64,000 nucleotides of DNA from NCBI RefSeq assembly GCF_001499655.1, contig NZ_LN879502.1, positions 2,821,091 through 2,885,090 of the forward strand, read 5' to 3'. The notes beneath the pieces are model-generated. The model was not told where the DNA came from. It ran no database searches and saw nothing but the letters and a program-made list of their open reading frames with translations. The stretch is from Candidatus Protochlamydia naegleriophila. Lineage in GTDB: Bacteria; Chlamydiota; Chlamydiia; Chlamydiales; Parachlamydiaceae. Below are positions 41,729 through 50,717 of this stretch, piece by piece. The position numbers were made by a program, and so were the translations under genes. Position 1 is the first letter of the stretch. Each line of letters begins with the position of its first letter.

Positions 41729-43390
41729 TCATTTCTTTGGTTTTTCGGTTTCTTGATCCTTATATGATGGAAAACCGAAAAACGGCTTATAAATTGACGC
41801 ATTACTGTCCCCTTTCTCTTTGTTCCAATGAGTAGTCAACCCTTGACCTAATAGCTCTTGAGCCTTTTTATTGGATATATCAGTTAATCCGCCTTTGATC
41901 TTTATGATCAAATCCCCTTGCTTAATTCCTGTTTCGGGAATTAGGGTTCTAATTTTTTCAAGATTGGCATCATTTACGCAAGATGCCGGTTGAAGAACTG
42001 CGCTATGAATATTTTTGCCCTTGTGGTCTAAAATGCCAATGCTGACGGGGGACAAACGAAACGAAATTGTTGGAGGAAGCTCTGAATCCTTCATTTTGGT
42101 AGCGGTCATTGAAATCAACTCATTCTTTTTTCTAATACAATACTCCGCATCCAAAGCACCTTTTAAAGCCATTGCACCCCTTGCACGATCCTTATCATTA
42201 TGGCCTGTGTGATGGACAATCAACACGCAGCACGAAAAAGGCATTCTAATATGCACATCTATCGAAAAAATAAATTTATTCATGTCTTGAGTTTTATTTT
42301 CATCTCCCCCGCCGAAATTTCGCGCTAGGGTATCTATGACAATAAGCACGGGCTTACCATGTGCTATTGATAAGTTTCGGATTGCCTCGGCAACAGTCCT
42401 TGCGTGATTTTCATCCATAAATTGGGCGGGTTGTTTGCTAATGTATAAATCTTCTACAACTAATTCATGATATTCGCTCCAAGCCTTTAGTCGACGTGAC
42501 AAACCGTTATGCCCTTCTCCGGCTATATAAAAGACAACTCCCTTTTTTACTTCTTTTCCCATCCATGATTTTCCCGTAGCAATCGATGCCGCCAAGTCCA
42601 ATGCAATAAAAGTTTTGCCGGAGGCCGGATCTCCAAAAATCTGCGCTAAACTATTTTCTTCAAAATAATCTTCAATGATCCATTTTGGAGGCGATATTTC
42701 AAGATCGCTAGCTTTCACAAATGTGAACTCTTTTGAACTATCCTTTATTCCCTCTAATCTTCCTTTTATTTGAAGGTCTACATCTTCTTGCAAGTGTAAA
42801 TCTAAAGAACGTTGAAGGTTTTTCCGCTCCTTTTCAAGATTCTTTCTTTTTACGGCAGAATCATACAGGCAGTTTTCTATACGGAATCTAAGGTCATCTT
42901 TTGGCTTGTCAGGTTCATATGGACTAGGTTCAACTTCAAAGTCATGGTATGGACGTGTATGGTCATAATGATGAGCTTGAACAATAAATTCTTTAAATAA
43001 AGTGTATATTTCTTCATCAAGAATACTTAAGCGCGTTTGCAATCCATCCACTTTTTGGCCTTTTTCAAGGTCGGCGAAAATGTCTATCAACTTAACTTCA
43101 ATGCCTGACTTGTCCAAAAAAGATTGAACTTCACCCTTCTTTGCAATGGGGCCAATAAACAGCCTATAGCAATCACTAAAACGACATCCAAATTCTTGTT
43201 TTAGGGTATTTTTTACAGATTGAGTAAAAATAACACCTTTTCCTTTCACGATTTTGAAAGCATTGTGTTGTTTCTTAGGGCTATCTTGGATATACTTTGT
43301 GTCGATTGAATCAGGATTCTGATTTATAAGATTGCCGTCCACTGCCCGGACGGCATCTTTTTTTTCGGTAGGATTTGATTTTGACATCAT
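41729..43390 (-). CDS. RepA-like AAA ATPase/helicase
   Basis: This is a 553-aa protein. Residues 1-230 are an accessory region of unknown fold. About 236-440 form a RecA/DnaB-type P-loop ATPase of the AAA_25/RepA group: IFGDPASGKT (Walker A 253-260), VFYIAGEGHNGL, IVIDTLARNFGGGDEN (Walker B region) and VLIVHHTGH (about 385). The C-terminal 110 residues may form a winged helix. This is the replication helicase of many plasmids and integrative elements. With AlpA upstream it suggests the island can replicate after excision. It overlaps alpA by 4 bp (ATGA). Confidence 0.85.
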   Translation of the reverse strand: MMSKSNPTEKKDAVRAVDGNLINQNPDSIDTKYIQDSPKKQHNAFKIVKGKGVIFTQSVKNTLKQEFGCRFSDCYRLFIGPIAKKGEVQSFLDKSGIEVKLIDIFADLEKGQKVDGLQTRLSILDEEIYTLFKEFIVQAHHYDHTRPYHDFEVEPSPYEPDKPKDDLRFRIENCLYDSAVKRKNLEKERKNLQRSLDLHLQEDVDLQIKGRLEGIKDSSKEFTFVKASDLEISPPKWIIEDYFEENSLAQIFGDPASGKTFIALDLAASIATGKSWMGKEVKKGVVFYIAGEGHNGLSRRLKAWSEYHELVVEDLYISKQPAQFMDENHARTVAEAIRNLSIAHGKPVLIVIDTLARNFGGGDENKTQDMNKFIFSIDVHIRMPFSCCVLIVHHTGHNDKDRARGAMALKGALDAEYCIRKKNELISMTATKMKDSELPPTISFRLSPVSIGILDHKGKNIHSAVLQPASCVNDANLEKIRTLIPETGIKQGDLIIKIKGGLTDISNKKAQELLGQGLTTHWNKEKGDSNASIYKPFFGFPSYKDQETEKPKK

Positions 43391-43584
43391 TTATCCTCCC
43401 GAGAAAACCGTGAGCTTTCCCATTGTTCTAGCTCAACAATACGCCATCGTGTTGACCTAATCCCAAGCTTACATGGCTTAGGTAATTTTCCTTCCTTGAC
43501 CCATCGCCAAATTGTAGACCTGTCAACAGAATAACGGTTGGCAACTTGCGTATCCTTTAAATATGGTGTAGGTTGCGTTTCCAC
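43387..43584 (-). CDS. alpA: AlpA-family excisionase/regulator
   Basis: This is a 65-aa MerR-like HTH protein: YLKDTQVANRYSVDRSTIWRW is the winged-helix DNA-binding unit (residues 8-28, given by position), and STRWRIVELEQW closes it. The start is GTG at 43584, with AAGGAG 5 nt upstream. AlpA proteins activate integrase expression or act as excisionases of P4-like elements. It is the first gene of the repA operon. Confidence 0.88.
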   Translation of the reverse strand: METQPTPYLKDTQVANRYSVDRSTIWRWVKEGKLPKPCKLGIRSTRWRIVELEQWESSRFSREDK

Positions 43585-43675
43585 ATAGTCTCCTTTGTTG
43601 TTACTATGTGTTACAGCGTCTCACACCGAATTCTATTTAGCGGCGCTAGCTGGAATTTTTTTTGGTATTTTTCTT

Positions 43676-44458
43676 TTAATTTTTTTGGATTCGTGCATAA
43701 AAAGCTTTCTTACCAAAGTGTGTGCAACCGCATTCTTCATGAGTTATTTTACCAAATTCTATCAAGACGTCGCTCCCATTTCTTCCTTTGGGAATAAGCT
43801 TCCATAATTCTGCCGGCCCTTTTTTGGGATTTTTTTGCACTAACTCCTCAAGGTATTCATTAACTTCCTCACAACCACGAGGCTCGCTAGCTGATTTGGA
43901 ATTTCGAATGCTGGTTTCTTTTTCTTTTTGCAATTTGACTTCCAGTTCCTTACAAGTCTGTCTCAGTTTTTTTTCTTGCTGGCTTATTTGAGTTTTTTTG
44001 GTCTCTAATTCTAAATGAGTTTTTTCTAACTCATCATGAGCTGCTCTAATATCATCGTTTTTTTGAACGATTACTCCTTCCTGGTTTTTCAATATTTTAG
44101 TTGTTTCATTCAATTTTCTTTGACCATCTTCAATCGAAAGATTTTTCTCAAAACCTGTTATGTCTTGGGCTACAGCATGTATTAAGTTATCAATATGCTC
44201 ATTTGTCTCTGTTTCCGAATAAAGCCATGCATACTTCAAAAAAAGGATGACGTCAGGTTGATTATAAGTAAGTTTAACATCATAACAGTCTAGCGACCAA
44301 CCTGTAGGGTTTGACAATGTCGGCAAATTCAGGCTGAATCGGGTAAGCATTTTATACACGCTAAAGCCTGTAACCTCTATAAGGGCTTTCCCTACTCGGC
44401 TATCTTCTAGCATTTTTAAAAAATTCGCCGAAATAACCGGTTTGAAAGTTTTAACCAT
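43676..44458 (-). CDS. Coiled-coil protein downstream of integrase
   Basis: This is a 260-aa protein from the ATG at 44458, with GGAG just upstream; the frame opens 4 codons earlier. The N-terminal globular part (about 1-100) is unknown. About 105-190 are a heptad coiled coil rich in Glu/Lys/Gln. The C-terminal part has PAELWKLIPKG and two Cys (ECGCTHF). It overlaps the integrase 3' end by 8 bp, so it is expressed with it. A DNA-binding or integrase-accessory role is an inference from position. Confidence 0.6.
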   Translation of the reverse strand: MVKTFKPVISANFLKMLEDSRVGKALIEVTGFSVYKMLTRFSLNLPTLSNPTGWSLDCYDVKLTYNQPDVILFLKYAWLYSETETNEHIDNLIHAVAQDITGFEKNLSIEDGQRKLNETTKILKNQEGVIVQKNDDIRAAHDELEKTHLELETKKTQISQQEKKLRQTCKELEVKLQKEKETSIRNSKSASEPRGCEEVNEYLEELVQKNPKKGPAELWKLIPKGRNGSDVLIEFGKITHEECGCTHFGKKAFYARIQKN

Positions 44459-45779
44459 TTCCCACTCCAAAATCTACTGTTATTCCCATTAGCGTCTCAA
44501 GATGTTTCCCCAATTTTTCCCAAGCCATTTTCATTTCAGATTCATAGGTATGACGCTGGTAAATTCGCTTCACACGGTTTTCTTCAGTATGGTTAAGGCA
44601 ACGCTCAGCAACTTCAGGGAGAACTCCAAGCGCAGTCATCATTGTAGCGCCCGTTCTGCGTAAATCATGCGGTTTCCAAAGGCCTCGGGAAAGCACAAGG
44701 GCCGCATTATTTTTTGTCCGGTTCTTGAGATTAGGTAAAGAGCGTTGACGGTCTGTAATTTGCTTGGTAATAGTTTTAGGGCAAACATGATGATTATCAA
44801 GACGACTGGCAGGAAAACACCATTCTCCTTCACCTGTGATTGCGTGGAGTTGAGTGAAGAGACCAAAAGTAAAAGGAGAAAGGAAAACAATGTGTTCACG
44901 GTCATTTTTGCTATTTTCATGAGGAATCCGCCACAGCTTACGGTTATGGTCAAAATGGCTCCAACGTGCTTTCAAGAGTTCCCCTATGCGGCAACACGTG
45001 CCAAGCACAAGCCAAATTGCTATGGTTGCTGTATTTGCCAAACCGGCAGATGAAAGTTTTACTGCAAGCTCTTGGATTTCATCCTCACTTAATACGCGAT
45101 CGCGTTCAACATTGGCCCCTCCAATTGTCGTTTTGCTAATGGCGGCTGTAGGATCAAATTCAAGAAGGTCTCGTGTGACGGCAAATCGAAACATCTGCCT
45201 GATGAGGCTAAAAACAACTTTTGCCATTCGGTTGACGCCTCTTTGTAAAAGTTGATCCGTGATTTCAGTAATATGACCCTTTCTGACTTCTTTAATGTTG
45301 AGTTCTCCTATAGAGGGAATAACGTCCTTTAGCATCATTCGACGCGCTTCAGCCCCCTTATCTTTGCGGTTCACTAGGTCAGTGTTGGCCCAACGTTCAA
45401 ATAAATCTTTTACCAATACCCGACTCGCTTGTTCGCGAATAACCTCGGCTGCCCGCTTTCGCTTATCTTCTACCGGATCTGCTCCATGATGCCTTACTTC
45501 ATGCTTCATCCTTTCGGCTTCTGTCCGCGCTGTTTTGACGCTGACTCCTGCAACACCAGTGCGCCCACCCTTAAAACATCCAAGTCCTTTTTTCCGTTCA
45601 CGCCATTTACGCTTGTGGCATGGAACCGTATAACAAAAAATCCATGACTTAGACCCGGTTGGTTTGACTCGTAAGACAAGACCTTTAACCTGTGAATCGC
45701 GTACGTAATAGGGCTTTTCTTTAGGCTGAAGCTTTTGGCAGTAGTCATCGGCGTTTGTTTTCGGAATAATCTCTTTCAT
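44451..45779 (-). CDS. int: Tyrosine integrase, P4-like
   Basis: This is a 442-aa recombinase from the ATG at 45779; frames extend to 45845 without ribosome-site support. The N-terminal arm-binding domain (DUF4102-like: PYYVRDSQVKGLVLRV) precedes a core-binding domain and catalytic domain. Catalytic residues are all visible: Arg in TCCRIGELL, HDLRRTG, His in CLNH and Tyr in RIYQRHTYESEM. It should integrate and excise the island at the tRNA-Pro repeat, whose right copy is 168 bp upstream of its start. The phenylalanine- and arginine-rich core gives no sign of truncation. Confidence 0.93.
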   Translation of the reverse strand: MKEIIPKTNADDYCQKLQPKEKPYYVRDSQVKGLVLRVKPTGSKSWIFCYTVPCHKRKWRERKKGLGCFKGGRTGVAGVSVKTARTEAERMKHEVRHHGADPVEDKRKRAAEVIREQASRVLVKDLFERWANTDLVNRKDKGAEARRMMLKDVIPSIGELNIKEVRKGHITEITDQLLQRGVNRMAKVVFSLIRQMFRFAVTRDLLEFDPTAAISKTTIGGANVERDRVLSEDEIQELAVKLSSAGLANTATIAIWLVLGTCCRIGELLKARWSHFDHNRKLWRIPHENSKNDREHIVFLSPFTFGLFTQLHAITGEGEWCFPASRLDNHHVCPKTITKQITDRQRSLPNLKNRTKNNAALVLSRGLWKPHDLRRTGATMMTALGVLPEVAERCLNHTEENRVKRIYQRHTYESEMKMAWEKLGKHLETLMGITVDFGVGNG

Positions 45780-45797
45780 AATCAATCTCATGTCTTG

Positions 45798-45818
45798 GGT
45801 GGTGGACAGGTGGTGGAT
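45798..45818 (+). repeat. GGTGGTG repeat near the right island end
   Basis: Two copies of GGTGGTG with nearly the same spacing as at 30980-31000, just upstream of the integrase gene. Possible arm-type sites bound by integrase or AlpA. Confidence 0.5.
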
Positions 45819-45946
45819 AAGACCACTTAATAAAGGATCGCACATTATGCAACAAAATCTTGATGTAAATCAAGACAAGAGATAGCTTTAAGGTCTATTT
45901 TTGAGTGGGAGATGAGATTGAATGCAATTGGAAAATACAGGAAAAT

Positions 45947-46003
45947 ACTTGCATGGGGTGCAAGGGGTCGGAATTTCAAATCTTCTCACCCAGATTCTTT
46001 TCT
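45947..46003 (+). other. attR
   Basis: Right copy of the 57-bp repeat; one mismatch to attL (T for G in the T-stem/loop region). It lacks the 5' half of the tRNA and is not a functional tRNA gene. Confidence 0.92.
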
Positions 46004-46054
46004 TACAAAAGCTTGACCGCTTTTCTTAAGTTCTTCTTTTTCTCCGAATGGTGG

Positions 46055-46071
46055 ATGATACACAGTATCAT
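46055..46071. promoter_or_regulatory. Dyad upstream of the APH-like gene
   Basis: ATGATAC and GTATCAT are separated by 3 bp, 29 bp before the start codon. Operator-like; no regulator known. Confidence 0.4.
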
Positions 46072-46099
46072 AGGTGCGCAAACAATATAGAGGAAGCAG

Positions 46100-47293
46100 A
46101 TGAATAGTAATCTTTTCCCCATTAGCAGTTCTTCATATATAAGTCGTTTCTTACTTTTTGCTACTTCTCACCTTTATTCTAGCAAAACAAAAATCACTGC
46201 AGGAATAGCATTTGGAGCTTTTTTGTTGCTGGCTGCAACTTACCATTTTGCTAGACGAAAAAAATATGCGACTTCAATAGTGAATGTGGACGAATGCATC
46301 AAACAAATGTTGCCCCGAGGTGAAAGCATTCAAAAAATTGAAAAAGTAGAAGGGGGCTTCTCTAACAATCTTTGGCGAATTGATACAGAGACAAGGTCCT
46401 ATATACTTCGCTCACCAAAACAGAAAAACAAACCATCTGATTTCATACAAATTCTTGAAACATCCAAAAAGGCATTTACATGCAGCATATCTCCACAGAT
46501 TTTAGGCGAAGACAGAAATAATCAGCATATGCTTTTAGAATATATTGAACACGTGCCCTGGCCCGCTTACGAAGAGAATTTCCAACCTTATAAAGCAACA
46601 ATGAAAGCATTGAAATGCTTTCACGAGAATATGCAACCCTATCTTTCCACAGATAAAAAAATTCCTTATGCACCTTTTACGCTTATTTTTAATGAAAGCG
46701 AAGACCTTGAAAAATCATCAGACATGCCTATGCATTTTTCGATAGCATTAAAAAAAGTAAAAATTATCTATGAGCGATTAAAGCCATGGTTAAAGAATCA
46801 TGCAACTCTTTGCCATGGTGATTTTCACAAAGGAAATGTCCTTCTATCCAAAGAAAGAAGGTTAACACCCTTTCTAATAGATTTTGACTCCATGTCAATT
46901 GGTGACCCTCTTTTTGATGTTGTTAAATTCTCCGTAGCGTTGCCTCAAAAATGCCGCATGGATATGCTATCTGAGTATGTTGGAGAGCGTCTTCCAACAA
47001 GACAAGAGCAGGCGCATTTTGAATTAATGGATCTTGCACTTCTTATGGTTATAGTAATCGTTCGCTTTAAATCAGCTCAATATACTCAGGGTCTTTCTCA
47101 AGAACGTCTAACTAAAGAAGAAATGGAAAAAATGTTGGATTCTAAAGAGGCCCTTCCTTCTTTTCTCATAATGCCTTTTGGTGATACTTCTCCCAAAGCA
47201 AGGCAAAAAGGTGCAGTTTATGCATTAGGGGAACTTTTAAAAAGATGCGAAGCATTGTCTTTTAACGAGGCGCTTGATAGCTTTAATGTTTGA
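46100..47293 (+). CDS. Membrane-anchored APH/choline-kinase-like phosphotransferase
   Basis: This 397-aa protein has an N-terminal hydrophobic helix (about 33-50: TAGIAFGAFLLLAATYHF) followed by a basic stop (ARRKK) and a kinase-like domain. The P-loop-like strand is VEGGFSNNLWRI (about 83-94), the catalytic loop is HGDFHKGN (239-246, Asp241 and Asn246) and the metal site is IDFD (260-263). This is the aminoglycoside/choline/ethanolamine kinase fold. The substrate could be choline, ethanolamine or another small alcohol; LicA-type function is possible. GAGGA precedes the ATG. It lies just outside attR. Confidence 0.78.
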   Translation: MNSNLFPISSSSYISRFLLFATSHLYSSKTKITAGIAFGAFLLLAATYHFARRKKYATSIVNVDECIKQMLPRGESIQKIEKVEGGFSNNLWRIDTETRSYILRSPKQKNKPSDFIQILETSKKAFTCSISPQILGEDRNNQHMLLEYIEHVPWPAYEENFQPYKATMKALKCFHENMQPYLSTDKKIPYAPFTLIFNESEDLEKSSDMPMHFSIALKKVKIIYERLKPWLKNHATLCHGDFHKGNVLLSKERRLTPFLIDFDSMSIGDPLFDVVKFSVALPQKCRMDMLSEYVGERLPTRQEQAHFELMDLALLMVIVIVRFKSAQYTQGLSQERLTKEEMEKMLDSKEALPSFLIMPFGDTSPKARQKGAVYALGELLKRCEALSFNEALDSFNV

Positions 47294-47360
47294 AAAAAAT
47301 AATTAATAGAAACTATCCAAATCGCACTGTAAGCTCTTCAAAAGGCAAGCGTAGCTCGAT

Positions 47361-47696
47361 TCATTGTGCCTTTTGCTTTACCTGACTGTTCTGGAATTGT
47401 CCTAATATCTGCAATTCTCCTGCATTTTCAGGAGATTTCTTATTGAGAAGAATATTGATAATAGCCATCCCAGCTACTCTTTTTGAAAGGTTTGGAGGCA
47501 AGTTGAAATAGTAGTCTTTTTCGATAATTCGCCCCGACAATCCAGCTTTGTAATTGTCAAATCCCCACCAGCCTACACAATTCCTTAAAATCTTCGCGAA
47601 TTGACTATTGATCTTACTATTCTTGCAGTTGTTTCTAAGAGCCGTTTGCATCCATGCTTCTTGTTTCCTTATCCTTTTCTTTGATGAAATAAGCAA
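47361..47696 (-). pseudogene. Possible decayed gene fragment
   Basis: A 111-aa minus-strand frame with no recognisable family (NCVGWWGFDNYKAGLSG is the most structured part). Upstream in another frame, protein-like sequence (LLAIFALFANCEMNEMQ... EPMIKQHE) runs up to a stop where this frame takes over, suggesting a frameshifted longer gene reaching about 47840. No ribosome site is evident. It could also be noncoding. Confidence 0.35.
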
Positions 47697-48032
47697 AGGA
47701 ATTGCCTCAAGAATTTTTTCTATTCATGCTGCTTAATCATGGGTTCAATCAATGGGCTATTTATCTGCATTTCATTCATCTCACAATTCGCAAAAAGGGC
47801 AAAAATGGCAAGAAGATCCTCTGCTACTAAACATTAAAGACTCTCTTTGTATTCATTACATTTTGGGCTTTCGCTTCATAGTTATTCAAGTATGCTTTTA
47901 TATGCTTGCGATTCTAGATTAGAAATTTATTGACTCTACCAGTCTTATTTGCTTAACGTTGCAAAATATATAACCCCTCCATTTCCATTCTTTGAATGTT
48001 TCAATGGTTTTTCGACAGGCGATGAGGTCTCT

Positions 48033-50009
48033 ATGGAATTTATTTGTCATTCTAATCTTTTGTCCAGCCGTTTCTTTAAATATTCTTTTTCCTTAGGCTG
48101 CTTTTTCGCCTGTTTTTTAGGAAAACTTATTGCCGCGACTATTTTTGTCGGCCCCCCTCCAGCCAGCATACAAGCAGCTATTAATAGCGCTAACTCTGGA
48201 GATACGATTCAATTATCCACCGGCACCTATATTGAGCAAGTACAGGTTATTTCTAAAAGTTTGAATATCGCCGGCACAGGCCGAAATAGTACCATTATTC
48301 AATCGCCAGGACCCGCTACACCACTGACTCAATTTTTTAATAGCGGACCTAACATTTGGTGCGTACTGATGGTTAACAATCTAGCAGCGCCATCTCCTCA
48401 GACTGTCAATATTAAGGATTTAACGGTTGACGGAGATCATCAGCAAGATACGGCGACCCTGCCCCCTCCTTCAACGGGCCAATATGGATTTTCAAATAGA
48501 TTTTTTGCTATTGGCTATCACAATGCCGGAGGTACGATCCAAAATGTTCACACAACCAATACGAGGAATTCAACCAATTTCGGACAACTGGCAGGAGGCG
48601 GGATTGTTAATATAGTTGATAGTGGAACTGCGCTATTCAATGTCGATAACTGCCTCGTCGATTTTTATCAAAGAAATGGGATTGTTTGCATGGGGCCTAA
48701 TTTAACGGCCAATATCTCTAATACAACGGTTAATCGTGGATATGTTCTGACACCCAATACTACCACAGCTACACCAAACGGCATTACATTTGGCGGTTCC
48801 GCTATCGGAAGCATTACAAATAATCTTGTGGAAAGTAATATTGCCACCGTCTTGGGAGCTTCATCCACAGCAATTAATGTTCCCACCGCAGGCCCAAATG
48901 TCATGATTTCGGGAAACGTCATCAGTAATAATGATATTGGAATATTTGCTACTCAATGTGGGAATAATCTCACAATCCAAAACAATGCCTTAAGTTTTAC
49001 CATCACTCCAGGAGTCAACTTTGCCGAAGGCATTATTGTTCGGGACACAAACGGGCTTACGACCCTAACTTCTAATGTGATGGACCTCCGCGATTTTAAC
49101 ATGGAACTCTTAACGATCAATGGAACAAATCAACCTTTTCAATTGATGAATAATCAATTTATAGGCGGTCAAACCGGTCTGCTTATCTATGGAAAGACAG
49201 GCACACCTTCTACCGGGCCGCTCATTACCATGAATGGAGATTCTTTCACAGGTACAAATGGATACTATATTCAGGAAATGACATCTCCTTATACAGCTCC
49301 AAATGATGTATGGCCATCTACGGCAACAGTTTCCTTTGATGGATTAATTTCTGGGCATATCACATTTGCCGAGTTCAATCAAATTTTAACAAAAATATTT
49401 GACCAACATAATGATCCTACCCTCGGGCTGGTTTTAGATTTTATTATTCCAGCATCACCCATTCTCACTAATATAAATCCAGCATTTGGTCCGCTTGTGG
49501 GGGGGAATACAATAACCATTAGTGGATCTGGCTTCATTAGCAGCAACACAGCTGTATATTTTGGGACGATAGCCGCAACGAATGTTGTAGTCATTTCCGA
49601 TACTTCTATGACTGTAACCGTGCCGCCAGGAGTGGGGACAGTTGATGTCATAGTGGTCACACCATTTGGCGTTACACCGATAGTTTTTGCTGGTCAATAC
49701 ACTTACATAGAAACTGCACCCCCAGCTCCGCTTCCCCCCTCTCACTTTATCGGTCGGGTTAAGAAGAACAGATTTATAGATAAAACAGAGTATGTACTGA
49801 AAGCGCATTGGGATGCCAGCCCCTCTACCAACGTTATACTTTATCGGATTTATAAAAATGGGCATTTGATAGAGGAGATCTCAGCAAGACGTCAGCTCAA
49901 GTTCACAACTTATTTGGGTTCAAAAAATAAAGCTAAAAATTATCAAATTGTAGCTGTGAATTCAGACGACGTAGAAAGTGCCCCTGTTCCTATTAGAATA
50001 GTTCACTAA
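48033..50009 (+). CDS. Secreted beta-helix/IPT surface protein
   Basis: This is a 658-aa protein from the ATG at 48033 (GAGG 5 nt upstream; the frame opens 28 codons earlier). The signal peptide is LGCFFACFLGKLIAA. Residues about 40-430 form a right-handed parallel beta-helix of pectate-lyase/DUF1565 type (SIQAAINSANSGDTIQLSTGTY, described by its first part, then repeated NNL/NTTV turns). An IPT/TIG domain (about 467-552: INPAFGPLVGGNTITISGSGF, given by position) and a C-terminal fibronectin-like domain follow. It is probably an exported carbohydrate-binding or adhesive protein. No outer-membrane anchor is evident. Confidence 0.78.
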   Translation: MEFICHSNLLSSRFFKYSFSLGCFFACFLGKLIAATIFVGPPPASIQAAINSANSGDTIQLSTGTYIEQVQVISKSLNIAGTGRNSTIIQSPGPATPLTQFFNSGPNIWCVLMVNNLAAPSPQTVNIKDLTVDGDHQQDTATLPPPSTGQYGFSNRFFAIGYHNAGGTIQNVHTTNTRNSTNFGQLAGGGIVNIVDSGTALFNVDNCLVDFYQRNGIVCMGPNLTANISNTTVNRGYVLTPNTTTATPNGITFGGSAIGSITNNLVESNIATVLGASSTAINVPTAGPNVMISGNVISNNDIGIFATQCGNNLTIQNNALSFTITPGVNFAEGIIVRDTNGLTTLTSNVMDLRDFNMELLTINGTNQPFQLMNNQFIGGQTGLLIYGKTGTPSTGPLITMNGDSFTGTNGYYIQEMTSPYTAPNDVWPSTATVSFDGLISGHITFAEFNQILTKIFDQHNDPTLGLVLDFIIPASPILTNINPAFGPLVGGNTITISGSGFISSNTAVYFGTIAATNVVVISDTSMTVTVPPGVGTVDVIVVTPFGVTPIVFAGQYTYIETAPPAPLPPSHFIGRVKKNRFIDKTEYVLKAHWDASPSTNVILYRIYKNGHLIEEISARRQLKFTTYLGSKNKAKNYQIVAVNSDDVESAPVPIRIVH

Positions 50010-50298
50010 AATCGCTTTGCAGCTGAGATCATTAGCTATGCACACCTTCAACTTTGGTCATACTAGGGCTGCGTTGCGAATCATCCCCATGCCATTTAAT
50101 GAGCCAGATGGGTTCTTAACCGATCCTCAAGACACAGAAATTGGCAAAATGTTATCCGGTGAATAGTAAAAAAGCATTCACCTTTGATCGACACAATCCT
50201 GATTGCTGACGCTCCGCGGTTAGTTGTTTACTTGAGTGAGCTTACAGATATTCGTAGTAGGATTGTGTTGTGATTTTTACAATCTAAACATTAACGAG
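50010..50298. other. Intergenic region with distant 10-bp inverted repeats
   Basis: ACACAATCCT (near 50190) and AGGATTGTGT (near 50261) face each other about 60 bp apart. No transposase remnant was recognised between them. The rest holds no gene I can support. Confidence 0.35.
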
Positions 50299-50661
50299 CT
50301 ATTTGACTGTTTGCATTTTTTCAAACGGGCGAGCATCGAAAAAAACTTCGATTTTGGTTATTATCTCACCTGGAAAGGTCATGAGCGCAGCCGTGCGAAT
50401 GAGGCCCACCGGCTCTGGAAAATCAACGTCATACACAATCATGGCCTGATCCTCAGAACTAAATGTGGTACGTATCTTGAGACTCTTAAAAAGATTCGCA
50501 AAATGAGTCGTGGCTCCTAAAACAGCTTCTTTTCCAGTTGCCCTGCCAAACGGTCCTAGGAATTGAACATTAGGATGAAGATATTTTTCTAATGCCGATA
50601 CATTCTTTCCAGCAAGGGCTGTATAGTAAGCTTCAATTGTGGCTGCATGATTCTGGCTCAT
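50299..50661 (-). CDS. SnoaL-like (NTF2-fold) protein
   Basis: This is a 120-aa single-domain cone-shaped alpha+beta barrel of the SnoaL/NTF2 type: the helix IEAYYTALAGKNVSALEKYL, then HPNVQFLGPFG, TGKEAVLGA and a closing IEVFFDARPFEK strand. Such proteins bind or convert small hydrophobic ligands; the substrate is unknown. A strong AGGAGG-like site precedes the start. It diverges from a TetR gene with a shared operator region, so it is probably the TetR target. Confidence 0.85.
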   Translation of the reverse strand: MSQNHAATIEAYYTALAGKNVSALEKYLHPNVQFLGPFGRATGKEAVLGATTHFANLFKSLKIRTTFSSEDQAMIVYDVDFPEPVGLIRTAALMTFPGEIITKIEVFFDARPFEKMQTVK

Positions 50662-50697
50662 AGATCCTCCTTTGGATTTTTGAGATTTAATATTAAA

Positions 50698-50711
50698 TAT
50701 AGTAAACTATA
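50698..50711. promoter_or_regulatory. TetR operator candidate
   Basis: TATAGT-AA-ACTATA lies in the 56-bp gap between the divergent SnoaL-like and TetR genes, 7 bp before the TetR ATG. A second AT palindrome (TTTAATATTAAA) adjoins it. Confidence 0.6.
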
Positions 50712-50717
50712 CCCAAT

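Larger units (their letters stand above)
30870..46003. mobile_element. Integrative genomic island in tRNA-Pro, about 15.1 kb
   Basis: The island is bounded by a 57-bp direct repeat with one mismatch (30870-30926 and 45947-46003) that spans the tRNA-Pro anticodon arm through its 3' end. A tyrosine integrase lies next to the right end. Inside are mobility/replication genes (integrase, AlpA, RepA-like helicase, DUF5681 protein) and cargo (PD-(D/E)XK nuclease, Hsp70/J-like/AAA+/TM operon, broken kinase, RHH regulator, AbiE toxin-antitoxin). No conjugation or virion genes are seen, so it is a non-conjugative island or phage-satellite-like element that would need help to transfer. Confidence 0.92.

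Noticed and set aside
45947..46003. Second tRNA-Pro gene
   Set aside because: It lacks the acceptor 5' strand and D arm; it is the attR copy of the tRNA 3' end.
50180..50270. Insertion-sequence remnant suggested by facing 10-bp repeats
   Set aside because: The repeats are short, about 60 bp apart, and no transposase fragment or target duplication is visible.
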